A stretch of DNA of 64,000 nt from positions 1 to 64,000 of the forward strand of contig JARBUM010000001.1 in NCBI GenBank assembly GCA_029239675.1, read 5' to 3'. The translations under genes and the position numbers were made by a program. A model generated the notes under the pieces. The model was not told the DNA's origin. It saw nothing but the letters and a program-made list of their open reading frames with translations, and made no database searches. This DNA comes from Pelosinus sp. Lineage in GTDB: Bacteria; Bacillota; Negativicutes; DSM-13327. Shown in pieces: positions 1 to 7,491 of this stretch (its first letter is position 1; every line of letters starts with the position of its first letter).

Positions 1-938
1 GTCATAGCAACATCTTTTTCACTTTTTTTAGGAGTTGCCTTACCTGCCGGTTTAACTTCTAATGCATTGTCTCGCACATCTTGAGGAATCTCTATAGGAT
101 CTACTTGATTGTATTTTGAATATGTTATCTGCATATTCAATGTCGATTTTGTTAAAAACTCTTCGATTTTAGTCCTGTCCTTTGGATTACCTATCTCCAA
201 AACCAATCCTACCCCTTTTCGAATCGGTTCTGTCAAATCCATATCTATTTCTTTTACCATCTTAGTCGCTTTATCAACTTTAATATTATATTTTATATCG
301 CCAGCAGCTAACAACCCAAGCCGTCCTATCGCAATCGCACTCAGCATGTCCTTATCCTGCACATTATTTAGTTTGACAGCTGCACCTATAGCATCACTTA
401 TTTGCATACTATCCAAAGTTATTTCCATATATTTATAGGCTGGTGTTTCCTTTTTCAACTTCACCGATTTCATCAACTGCAACATACTCATACGAGCAGA
501 GACCTTTTCATCCGCTGAAAGTTCTTTGTTCAAAGAAAGATCGATCGGCACAATTTGTTTGATCCATTTTTCGTTACTTAACATATAAATTACTAGATTG
601 CCTTGGTCTTGTTCTATATACTGCTTTAGTATCACTGTATTTTCTTTATTTTTTACATCACGATACGAAATGTTAATATCTTGTTTGTAGCTCAGCGGTT
701 TTTCCTGGCCTTCCCCATTGATTGCAGCTTTTACTTCCCCCATCGGGGTTTCAGCCTTGATCTCCATGTCATAATGCAAGTTGTTTACATCCATCATATT
801 TATATATACATCGTTCAAATACGCCTTTTCCGGTGACAGCTTTTCCTCGGCAAAAACAAACGAACTGCTCATCGCCACAAACAACAATCCCCATACTAAA
901 GCAACTCCCCAATTGATCTTTCGCAAAAATCCCATCAT
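1..938 (-). CDS. Secreted protein of unknown function, C-terminus beyond window
   Basis: An open frame runs from ATG at 938 off the left edge without a stop (about 312 residues visible). Residues 1-30 form a clear Sec signal peptide: K/R-containing start, hydrophobic stretch WGVALVWGLLFVA and a likely cut after SSFVFA. The rest is a soluble, lysine-rich extracellular or periplasmic domain with repeated beta-strand-like patterns (for example YNIKVDKATKMVKEIDMDL), resembling the DUF6612/lipoprotein-like proteins of Firmicutes, but without a lipobox cysteine. A Shine-Dalgarno AAAGGGAGCT sits 7 bases before the first of two adjacent ATGs. Function not recognised. Confidence is high that it is a gene, low for the family. 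Confidence 0.85.
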   Translation of the reverse strand, partial: MMGFLRKINWGVALVWGLLFVAMSSSFVFAEEKLSPEKAYLNDVYINMMDVNNLHYDMEIKAETPMGEVKAAINGEGQEKPLSYKQDINISYRDVKNKENTVILKQYIEQDQGNLVIYMLSNEKWIKQIVPIDLSLNKELSADEKVSARMSMLQLMKSVKLKKETPAYKYMEITLDSMQISDAIGAAVKLNNVQDKDMLSAIAIGRLGLLAAGDIKYNIKVDKATKMVKEIDMDLTEPIRKGVGLVLEIGNPKDRTKIEEFLTKSTLNMQITYSKYNQVDPIEIPQDVRDNALEVKPAGKATPKKSEKDVAM

Positions 939-1057
939 ATAATCAAGCTCCCTTTTATAAATTCCGCTGTATCCATAGTGTGTCCGACTGAACCTGTATT
1001 AAGGCTGAGTCTGCCTATCGGCTTTTATTGCAGAGAATTCCTTGGCTTTGATACCTG

Positions 1058-1873
1058 TCAAAGACCAAGATTATAAATCCTGTTGGCGTTGTCAAAAAAC
1101 ACTTTGTCATGATGCTTTGCTGGAATAATATGCGCAACAAACTCAATATAATTAGAGATATTAGCCAGCGGCCAATCTGTCCCATACAGCAGACGTTCAT
1201 AGTTGTCTAGGTATTCCAGCCATACTTGTAAGAGGTTAATATAGCCGTGCTTCTTTTTAAAAAAATCCGGCATGCTATCGATCCGGCCTTCCAAAATTCC
1301 CGAAAGGTCGGCAGCTACATTTTCATTCTTCTCAATGACGGCGATAGCATCTACAAACCAGGGATTGCCAATATGACACATAACAAACTGAACATTAGGA
1401 TATTGTACCGCTACCTCATCCAAGGTTATGGGATGACTGTATTTCAACAGGGCATTGCTAGTGGCTGTCAATCCAGTATGAACGGCCACCGGTTTTTTAT
1501 ACTGCATTGCCAGCTGATAAAACGGGTCAAGCACTGAATCGTAAACATAAAAGTGATTGTAGCCCGGATACAGCTTAATGCCTACGCAATTCTTTCTTTG
1601 CAAATGTTTTTCTACTAAATAAGCTTGCTGCACCACTTCTTCCACGTTAAAGCAGGTACTATCCAGCCCGATACAATAGCTAAGATTGTCAGGATAATCG
1701 TGTTCGCGGAGCTCCAGACTTCGGTTGCCCATGACCACACCATGAACAATGTTATGCTCAGCATATTGGTCTTTCAGATGCGCACTAGTATTTTTATGGC
1801 CCGCCACTTCTGCAATCTGGTCAAAGTAAGGCTCTTCTAGGCAGAAGTGGATATGGGCATCAATAATCTTCAT
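1058..1873 (-). CDS. Amidohydrolase family protein (TIM-barrel metal hydrolase)
   Basis: 271 residues, the usual size of the amidohydrolase-2 (PF04909) group of metal-dependent hydrolases and decarboxylases. Motifs in order: N-terminal DAHIHF (first metal-binding HxH, residues 5-10), VHTGL (about 133), a CHIGNPW histidine (about 167) and C-terminal YGTDWPL with the conserved metal-site Asp (about 237). Such enzymes hydrolyse or decarboxylate small cyclic or carboxylated substrates; nothing here fixes the substrate. AGGAAGGA stands upstream of the ATG. It stands alone: the upstream neighbour is the pentapeptide protein and the downstream one the secreted protein, each with its own start signals. 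Confidence 0.85.
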   Translation of the reverse strand: MKIIDAHIHFCLEEPYFDQIAEVAGHKNTSAHLKDQYAEHNIVHGVVMGNRSLELREHDYPDNLSYCIGLDSTCFNVEEVVQQAYLVEKHLQRKNCVGIKLYPGYNHFYVYDSVLDPFYQLAMQYKKPVAVHTGLTATSNALLKYSHPITLDEVAVQYPNVQFVMCHIGNPWFVDAIAVIEKNENVAADLSGILEGRIDSMPDFFKKKHGYINLLQVWLEYLDNYERLLYGTDWPLANISNYIEFVAHIIPAKHHDKVFFDNANRIYNLGL

Positions 1874-1936
1874 TGGGCATTAGTCCTTCCTCAAATGTTT
1901 TCTTATGAGTGTATTCCTATCCTACGTGATCTGCAG

Positions 1937-1990
1937 CCTGTTTTTTAGAGGGCCAAAATCACGGGGACGGTTCTTTAGAGTCACTCTCAG
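1937..1990. repeat. Short fragment resembling a REP/RAYT-type element
   Basis: The stretch around ATCACGGGGACGGTTCTTT in this intergenic space resembles the GGGGACGGTTCT cores that flank REP-associated transposase genes in many Firmicutes and Deltaproteobacteria. Only a degenerate fragment is present and no transposase gene lies nearby. The match is from memory of that element class and is tentative. Confidence 0.35.
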
Positions 1991-2032
1991 CTTCTATAAT
2001 GTACGTCGATTTTCTTTAAATATCCATTCAAT

Positions 2033-2668
2033 TTATTCGTTGACAATTAAGCCAAATAATTTTGAGAAGCCAACTGCTTGTTGTGGGGAAACGATACACC
2101 CTTGCACATCTTCGATGGTAACACCAATTTCTCTAAACTCACAGCTACTTAAATCAATGCCTGCCAGTTTAGTACCCGATAGCTGAATCTGTTCTAGACT
2201 TGAATTAGAAAATTGCACCTTGAATAATGTGGATGTATAAAAATCGGCATTGGCTAATGAACTGTTATGAAACTTCACCTGTTTGCAATTTACATTGCGA
2301 AAGTTAGCATAATCCCCATAGCATTTATCAAATAACACATTGCGCAATGTTGCTCCCATTAAATTTATTCCTACCATTTTACATTTTCTCATTTGGACTT
2401 GATGCATAGTGGCTTCATTAAAATCTACATTTGATAAATCACACTTTTCAAAGATAACATCGGTCAATTCTACTCCGCTAAAATCAACCTTTTGAAAGAC
2501 AACATTTTTGAATATGATCTTATCAAAAACCACATGCGTTGCCACTTCATTCTCAATGATACAATTACTGATTATTCCCATTTCGAAATAGTCTTCATCA
2601 CAAATCTTTCTATCCGAAAATGTAACTTCGAATAATTCTCTTGGGATATCTGGTGATAAAATCTTCAA
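2033..2668 (-). CDS. Pentapeptide-repeat protein
   Basis: About 211 residues. From residue 50 to 185 the sequence follows the A(N/D)LXX-type pentapeptide pattern (FKNVVFQKVDF, LTDVIFEKCDLSNVDF, SLANADFYTSTLFKVQF, LAGIDLSSCEF), which folds as a right-handed quadrilateral beta-helix. Some relatives (Qnr, MfpA) mimic DNA and protect gyrase, but most have no known role. The start is uncertain: the listed TTG at 2668 has no good Shine-Dalgarno, while the same frame stays open upstream to an ATA codon with AGGAAG in front of it (see findings). The gene is isolated. Confidence 0.8.
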   Translation of the reverse strand: MKILSPDIPRELFEVTFSDRKICDEDYFEMGIISNCIIENEVATHVVFDKIIFKNVVFQKVDFSGVELTDVIFEKCDLSNVDFNEATMHQVQMRKCKMVGINLMGATLRNVLFDKCYGDYANFRNVNCKQVKFHNSSLANADFYTSTLFKVQFSNSSLEQIQLSGTKLAGIDLSSCEFREIGVTIEDVQGCIVSPQQAVGFSKLFGLIVNE

Positions 2669-2823
2669 GTCTGTTTGTAACTTCTTAATCCGACTACCCT
2701 CCTCAGAGTATTTATAAATTCCATCTGTTATGACTCATTCTTCCTAAAGAAGGATCATGTACACTATATAGATTCTTTAAAAGCATTTTCCCCTATTTTT
2801 AATCTATTTACCATTAAAATATA

Positions 2824-2859
2824 AAACTCCTGCAAGGCTAGGCTGCTTTGCAGGAGTTT
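2824..2859 (-). terminator. Hairpin terminator of mscS-like gene; member of a local repeat family
   Basis: Twelve-base arms AAACTCCTGCAA/TTGCAGGAGTTT with a 12-base loop; on the minus strand it is followed by a T-rich tract. It lies downstream of the MscS-like gene. The hairpin and its flanks (about 2799-2880) recur near 4294, 5399 and 7433, so it is also a dispersed repeat. Confidence 0.7.
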
Positions 2860-2976
2860 GTCATATCTATTGTTCCTTTGATCAACTCTTCTTATTCGGA
2901 GTCTGCCATGGTTCTTTTATTGAAACCGTCCCACTGCTTTCCAGCATGTCAAGCTGTGTCCTTGCAAATCCATCGT

Positions 2977-4005
2977 TCATTTCTGGAACGGAATTATTAT
3001 TCCTTCCTGTTGGTAACGCGCATAAATTTTCTTGATGAATTCGTGGCGGATGAGATGCTGGTCCGTTACGTTCTTTACCCGCAAGATAACATTGAAGTTA
3101 ATACTGGACCCGGCGAAACTGCCGTACCGGATAAACGGTTCAAAAGTTTTGACGCCTCCCTCGGTTTCTTGGAGAATTTCTTTTGCAACCGCGGCAGTAA
3201 CTTTTTCTACATGATCCAAATCACTCTCATAACTGACTCCTATGGGGATGGAGATAGAACATTCAGCAAACGGCTGAGCATAGTTGGTGATTATAGAGGA
3301 AGCAATTGTTTTGTTGGGTACGACCGCCATGTTCTCAGTGGGAGTTCTTATTGTGGTATTGCGCCAGTTCATGTCCACTACATGACCCTCTTCGCCAGTC
3401 GACAGTTTAACGAAGTCACCCATCTTGATTTGTTTGGACACCAGAATGTTGATGCCGGAAAATAGATTCGCCAAAGTGTCCTGCAGCGCCAAAGCTGTAG
3501 CCAAGCCGCCAACGCCTAAAGCGGTGATCAATGGAGATATCGAAACTCCGAAAGATTCAAGCAAAATCAATATGCCGATGGCGTAAACGGTCAGGTCGAT
3601 TGCTGTGACTATGATCGAAGTGGAAGCGAAGTTCTTGGATGTTCTCCCGAGCTTATGCTTAAGATAACCGGAACCCAGATGCGCTACCATGAGGGTCAGG
3701 GACAAAATGATAATGGAGTGGAACAGCCGTTGGAGAAATAGTAGCGGTCGCGGTGGAATTGTCAGGATTTCCATGGTAACGTAGAGGCCAATAATAATGC
3801 CCAGCAACGTAGGTATTCCCCTAAAGGTTTGCTGTAGCAGGGGATAAGAGATTTTTGTTTTTCTTTCGATTATTTTGAGCAGTTTAGAAAATACCAACCG
3901 GAGTATGATGATGCCTAACGCTAAACTAATAAAGCAAACTACCAAATTCGTTTTGAAGCCGCCGTTTATAATTCGGTTTCCTATTTCAGTGAAAAATTCA
4001 AGCAT
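2977..4005 (-). CDS. Small-conductance mechanosensitive channel, MscS family
   Basis: 342 residues from the chosen start. Hydrophobic helices at about 20-40, 65-85, 95-115 and 130-160 precede the pore-lining TM3 signature with its Gly/Ala ridge (ITALGVGGLATALALQ, then LANLFSGINIL). A beta-domain (GDFVKLSTGEEGHVVDMNWR, then VPNKTIASSIITNYA) and the C-terminal cytoplasmic cage follow. MscS proteins sit in the inner membrane and open on membrane tension to release solutes during hypo-osmotic shock. I prefer ATG 4005 over the upstream ATG 4017 because GGGAGG, which overlaps the first ATG, is spaced properly only for the second. Monocistronic, with the repeat-type hairpin downstream. Confidence 0.92.
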   Translation of the reverse strand: MLEFFTEIGNRIINGGFKTNLVVCFISLALGIIILRLVFSKLLKIIERKTKISYPLLQQTFRGIPTLLGIIIGLYVTMEILTIPPRPLLFLQRLFHSIIILSLTLMVAHLGSGYLKHKLGRTSKNFASTSIIVTAIDLTVYAIGILILLESFGVSISPLITALGVGGLATALALQDTLANLFSGINILVSKQIKMGDFVKLSTGEEGHVVDMNWRNTTIRTPTENMAVVPNKTIASSIITNYAQPFAECSISIPIGVSYESDLDHVEKVTAAVAKEILQETEGGVKTFEPFIRYGSFAGSSINFNVILRVKNVTDQHLIRHEFIKKIYARYQQEGIIIPFQK

Positions 4006-4293
4006 TGTTCCTCCCATAATATAGAAAATTCATTTTACATAATATATATTATTTCGTTAACTCCCCCTTTTTCCCCTGCCATTGTATGGTCTCATTATCC
4101 TGGAAATTTGAACCTAATCAAAAGAATTCCTCAAAAAGACGCTTATTTATTAAAACGTTATGGTTACTAGAAAATCTACCCTCTTCTTCTAGAGTAAACA
4201 ATACAGAAAAAATATGACAATTTAATGACCATTTAAAGAGTCTTCAACTACAAGGTAGACGACTTATTTGTGGATTATTACTTTAATGATGAC

Positions 4294-4329
4294 AAACTCC
4301 TGCAAGGCTAAGTTGCTTTGCAGGAGTTT
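4294..4329 (-). terminator. Repeat-family hairpin in the 4018-4365 gap
   Basis: Arms AAACTCCTGCAA/TTGCAGGAGTTT again, with loop GGCTAAGTTGCT; flanks are shared with the 2824 copy (TTTGTCAT, then TATTGTT). It lies downstream of the broken ABC-F gene and upstream of the MscS-like start, so it can end transcription of the former. I see nothing else in the 4018-4365 gap. Confidence 0.65.
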
Positions 4330-4365
4330 GTCATGTATATATTGTTTTTTGATCGTCCCCACGCT

Positions 4366-4590
4366 TCATGAAAGTTCAAAAATCTTTGTTGCAACATTTT
4401 GGCAAAATTCAGTGTCATGTTCCACAAATAGAATAGTTGGTGAGTATTCAAGCAGTAATTCTTCTATTTGCATGCGAGAGATAACATCTATAAAATTAAG
4501 TGGTTCATCCCAGATAAGCAAATGAGCTTTCTCACAAAGACTTTTTTGCAATCAGCACTTTTTTCTTTTGTCCACAAGCATCTGCTCTCA
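4366..4590 (-). pseudogene. Remnant (C-terminal ~75 residues) of an ABC-F ATPase, frameshifted
   Basis: The open part reads AHLLIWDEPLNFIDVISR, then IEELLLEY and TILFVEHDTEF, i.e. Walker B (LLIWDEP), D-loop and switch histidine (VEHD) of the second ATPase domain of ribosome-protection ABC-F proteins (Lsa/Vga/Msr type). Just upstream another frame reads GQKKKVLIA, the continuation of the ABC signature; the frames join across a run of six A (T on the plus strand, about 4543-4548), where removing one base would give GQKKKVLIAKSLCEKAHL. Upstream of that, stops and the end of the kinase gene replace the remaining ~400 residues. A decayed gene tail, not a working protein. Confidence 0.75.
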
Positions 4591-4600
4591 GCCCTAGTAA

Positions 4601-5269
4601 TCAAATCTCCTCAATAGCTGCTACCGTAATTACTTTAGTAGCTTTATGGCGAGTTTGAATAATCAATTCTGCATTAGGTGCATCTGTAGAGCTAATTTTA
4701 CTTAATGCTTCTTCAACGGAACGACCTGTAAGTACATGCCGACTTATAAGACGTTCTTTTGTCGTAGTGAGTGGCGTCTCAATAAACCAGCTTTCATTAA
4801 ATAAATCCGCAAGTTCATTCCAAGGGGAAGTATCTAATAGTAAGTAATTACCTTCAACAATTATAATTTTATGTTTATTCTCAATTACGATTGAACGTTC
4901 AACTGGATTATGAAGACCTCTATCATAAGATGGACAATATATTGTCTCTATTTTTTCGGACGCTATTTCCTTTATCAACATTACGAATCTCTGAGAATCA
5001 AAGGTTTGAGGAATTCCCTTTAGCGGTAGTAAGCCTTTTTCTACTAATATGTCATTATGATAATGATACCCGTCCATTGGGATCACGATTGCGATCTCGT
5101 CTTTTAAGGCTTCATTCGTATTTTTCATTAACAAATTTGCTAACGTGCTTTTTCCTGCGCCTGGAACTCCAGTAATAGCCAGCAAAAATCGTTTATTTTG
5201 ACTCTTCTCATAAGTTTGTATTAGTAGATTCGTTAGCATCGTTAAATCTGCATTATAAATAAATTCCAC
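4601..5269 (-). CDS. Uridine kinase-like / nucleoside kinase family P-loop protein
   Basis: 222 residues starting at GTG. Walker A GVPGAGKST at about 34-42, DGYHYHND (about 67-74, the substrate Asp region typical of phosphoribulokinase/uridine kinase-like enzymes) and a strand ending IIVEGNYLLL (about 135-144). The layout resembles the YggC/YfdG-like branch of the PRK/uridine kinase/pantothenate kinase superfamily, which phosphorylates a small nucleoside, sugar or vitamin in the cytosol; the substrate cannot be read from sequence. GGAGGG lies about 12 bases before the GTG. Its 3' end directly abuts the ABC-F remnant. Confidence 0.8.
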   Translation of the reverse strand: MEFIYNADLTMLTNLLIQTYEKSQNKRFLLAITGVPGAGKSTLANLLMKNTNEALKDEIAIVIPMDGYHYHNDILVEKGLLPLKGIPQTFDSQRFVMLIKEIASEKIETIYCPSYDRGLHNPVERSIVIENKHKIIIVEGNYLLLDTSPWNELADLFNESWFIETPLTTTKERLISRHVLTGRSVEEALSKISSTDAPNAELIIQTRHKATKVITVAAIEEI

Positions 5270-5377
5270 TCTATGTGGGCCCTCCTCTTAACATCACGGG
5301 CACAATTCGTTTGCGTCGCTCCCATCATATTATCAATATAATTATAAGCTTTTCTTGAAAACAGTATCCCATGTTTC

Positions 5378-5465
5378 TCTATTTACTATTAAAGTACAAA
5401 AGTCCTGCAACGCTAGGCGGCTTTGCAGGACTTTGTCGTTATTTATTAGCTTTAGTCAGCTCTTC
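5378..5465. repeat. Third copy of the CTCCTGCAA hairpin repeat, between divergent genes
   Basis: Core hairpin 5399-5434 (AAAGTCCTGCAA/TTGCAGGACTTT) with compensating changes relative to the other copies, and the same left flank (CTATTTACTATTAAAGTACA). It stands between two divergently transcribed genes, so it terminates neither; this suggests the element spreads or is left over from a lost gene. Confidence 0.65.
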
Positions 5466-5584
5466 TGACTTGCCCCTCCTAGTCTTTTAGTTCCTTTACA
5501 CTGGTTTTTCTTTTTATTTCATGCAGGAATAACACGATATTTGTTGTAAATAATAACTTTAGTAATAGATTAGGGGGTAATACC

Positions 5585-6160
5585 TTGGTTGAAATATTCT
5601 TGTTAACGGCCCTTGGGGCCATTGGAGCTTTCGCTTTTAAAATCGTTAAAGGCAATAAGCTCAAAAAGAAAGTCCACAGTTTAGCTGTCCAGTCGGATAA
5701 TGTAGTCGCACAAATAGATGGTTTTAGGGCCTCAAGTGCGTGCGCAATTGTCAATGGTATTGATTTGTCTGGGTTTCTTTATGTTGACCAGGAGTCAAGA
5801 AGGTTTTGTATCGTATCGACCAATCTGTCATATAAACTATTTGAGCCTAAAGATATTCTAGATGTATCAATCGTTGAAAACAATCCAACAATTACAGAAA
5901 CTAAAATTACTGATCAGATTAGCAGAGCGTTATCAGGAGGCGTAGGTTCTCTTATTGGTAGCTTGACCGGTAATAAGACAAACTCCGTAACTGTAAATAC
6001 CCTGCATGTTGTCATGCATGTAAATGATCTCGAACATCACACCGTAATGATAAATTGTCTTCCGGTTAAAACGCAACGGAATTCTCCAGAATATCAGAAC
6101 GCAATCAATATAGCGAATAGCTGGCTTGATGCTTTGAATGCCTTATTGCCTTCAGCATAA
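5585..6160 (+). CDS. Membrane-anchored protein of unknown function
   Basis: 191 residues starting at TTG, supported by GGGGG at 5573-5577, 7 bases upstream. Residues 3-20 form one N-terminal transmembrane helix (IFLLTALGAIGAFAFKIV) followed by a Lys-rich stop (KGNKLKKK). The rest looks like a mixed beta soluble domain, with a glycine/serine-rich hydrophobic stretch ALSGGVGSLIGSLTG near residue 120 that could contact or insert in the membrane. I do not recognise the family. It is alone, convergent with the next gene. Confidence 0.75.
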   Translation: MVEIFLLTALGAIGAFAFKIVKGNKLKKKVHSLAVQSDNVVAQIDGFRASSACAIVNGIDLSGFLYVDQESRRFCIVSTNLSYKLFEPKDILDVSIVENNPTITETKITDQISRALSGGVGSLIGSLTGNKTNSVTVNTLHVVMHVNDLEHHTVMINCLPVKTQRNSPEYQNAINIANSWLDALNALLPSA

Positions 6161-6262
6161 ATTATATAAATTAAAATACCTTGGTAACTAATTACACTTA
6201 TTAGCCAATATACATAGTGACCATACCAATGCCTATTATTCTATGTTTCGATAATCTTCTCT

Positions 6263-6721
6263 TTATCTAGAGCGAACGAAGATACCTTCCTGCCACATTT
6301 GATACCAGTATAACAAGACTCCAGTAACTGTAGTCATTATAACTACATGGAAGGGACCTAGCTTTAAATATTGAAGTATATCCCTAGTTCCCAAAAAATA
6401 ATCAAGAAACAGGTATGAAAATACTAAATTAGATACCATATCAGTAGCCAGGAATAACCAAAATCGCCCATAGGTAAATCGAAAAATCAATATCGTTATG
6501 ACGGGATTGAGGCTATAGATGTAAGAAGGGCTTAGTAATGGATATGCCGCTTCTTTAAAGTGCCACCATTGCAAAACTTCCCCCACTTCTACTACCATTA
6601 TACTAGTAATTGCAGATAATAAGGCAGTTGGCATAAACCGCTTTATATTTTCCGTTTTCATAAAAGGAAGGGCTAACCAAGGTAATATTAATGAAGCCCA
6701 TAATATGGCTTGATTGCTCAT
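6263..6721 (-). CDS. Small integral membrane protein (CBO0543-like)
   Basis: 152 residues with about four hydrophobic helices (about 5-20, 30-45, 65-85, 95-110, 125-142), a P-x-L-x-x-P motif near the N-terminus and aromatic loops (WWHFKEAAYPLLSPSYIYS). Size and pattern resemble the CBO0543 family of membrane proteins common in spore-forming Firmicutes; this assignment is tentative and no function is known for that family. AAAGGAG precedes the ATG. Monocistronic. Confidence 0.7.
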   Translation of the reverse strand: MSNQAILWASLILPWLALPFMKTENIKRFMPTALLSAITSIMVVEVGEVLQWWHFKEAAYPLLSPSYIYSLNPVITILIFRFTYGRFWLFLATDMVSNLVFSYLFLDYFLGTRDILQYLKLGPFHVVIMTTVTGVLLYWYQMWQEGIFVRSR

Positions 6722-6913
6722 AAGTATTCTCCTTTAGTAACTTTCACATTTACTATTTTCACCCTATTATCTACATCCTATACTATTTAGAAACCATTTG
6801 ATCCCCCCTTATTTGTTCTAGCTTCTAGCACTTATTTAGTTACTATTTGGATAGCTTCTTTATTATCTCGAACGTGCGAAGATAATTTAATAATGGCCCA
6901 TCCTCAAATTAAA

Positions 6914-6940
6914 TAGCGGTGCGTAATATACGCACCGCTA
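6914..6940 (-). terminator. Hairpin downstream of the 7004-7309 gene
   Basis: TAGCGGTGCGTA/TACGCACCGCTA arms with a 3-base loop. The nearest gene end it can serve is the small minus-strand gene ending at 7004. A second, weaker inverted repeat (ATTATCTCG...CGAAGATAAT) lies at 6872-6896. Confidence 0.65.
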
Positions 6941-7003
6941 TAATGGTTATGCGAACTTTCCATGGCTGGATTCATCTAAAACGCAGTGACCTATCCCCTC
7001 ATT

Positions 7004-7309
7004 TCATACGTTGGTCACTTTCTTTTCCCTATCTACTATCAGGCACGTAGGATCTTTTAGTATAGCATCCTTAATTTGCTTCTTTTTATCAACGTGGTGT
7101 CCACTAGATATATCAATCGAGGTGCTTCCATTCTCCCTGAAATGAAAATCTACATAAAAATGCGAACCATCGGCTTCTATCTCTACTCTATGCCGATGTC
7201 CACCTTTATGAATCAGATCTGAAACGACAAATTTTTTATAATTTACCGAACAGACTTTTCTAATAGTAGAAACAAGTATTTCTCTATTTAACATTTTTTC
7301 TCTACTCAT
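7004..7309 (-). CDS. Small protein of unknown function
   Basis: 101 residues, basic, with an alternating pattern HRVEIEADGSHFYVDFHFRENGSTSIDISSG that predicts a small beta-sheet domain followed by a helix. The phrase GSTSIDISSG followed by a helical segment recalls the N-terminal domain of RNase LS-type toxins (RnlA), but that is weak and most of such a protein would be absent. GGAGAG stands 8 bases before the ATG. It lies downstream of nrdD, separated from it by a terminator. Confidence 0.6.
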   Translation of the reverse strand: MSREKMLNREILVSTIRKVCSVNYKKFVVSDLIHKGGHRHRVEIEADGSHFYVDFHFRENGSTSIDISSGHHVDKKKQIKDAILKDPTCLIVDREKKVTNV

Positions 7310-7432
7310 ATATTACTCTCCATCATTCATTTTTACATTCTTTAAAATTCATTGATTGTCGTACGCCATCCATAATATACTGATAAATTAGTACCGTCAA
7401 TGCCTAGGTCCTATTTTTCCATTAGAATACAA

Positions 7433-7466
7433 AACTCCTGCAAAGTAAATTTACTTTGCAGGAGTT
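7433..7466 (-). terminator. Perfect 34-bp palindromic terminator of nrdD, fourth repeat copy
   Basis: AACTCCTGCAAAGTAAA followed directly by its exact reverse complement (17-base arms, no spacer), 26 bases after the nrdD stop on the minus strand. The left flank (CTATTTTTCCATTAGAATACA) matches the other three CTCCTGCAA hairpin repeats in this region. Confidence 0.75.
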
Positions 7467-7491
7467 CTTTCATTTTATAACAGATTGGAAG

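Noticed and set aside
2033-2668. Qnr-type fluoroquinolone resistance
   Set aside because: Pentapeptide pattern is present, but length, start and context give no specific link with gyrase protection.
2848-3465. 205-residue open frame on the plus strand
   Set aside because: It lies opposite the MscS-like gene, has low-quality composition and no ribosome site; the minus-strand frame has clear MscS motifs.
5479-5754. 91-residue minus-strand frame
   Set aside because: Antisense to the start of the 5585-6160 gene, which has a strong Shine-Dalgarno; no family features.
2799-7470. CRISPR array
   Set aside because: The four hairpin repeats are 1-2 kb apart with genes between; there is no regular repeat-spacer pattern and no cas gene.
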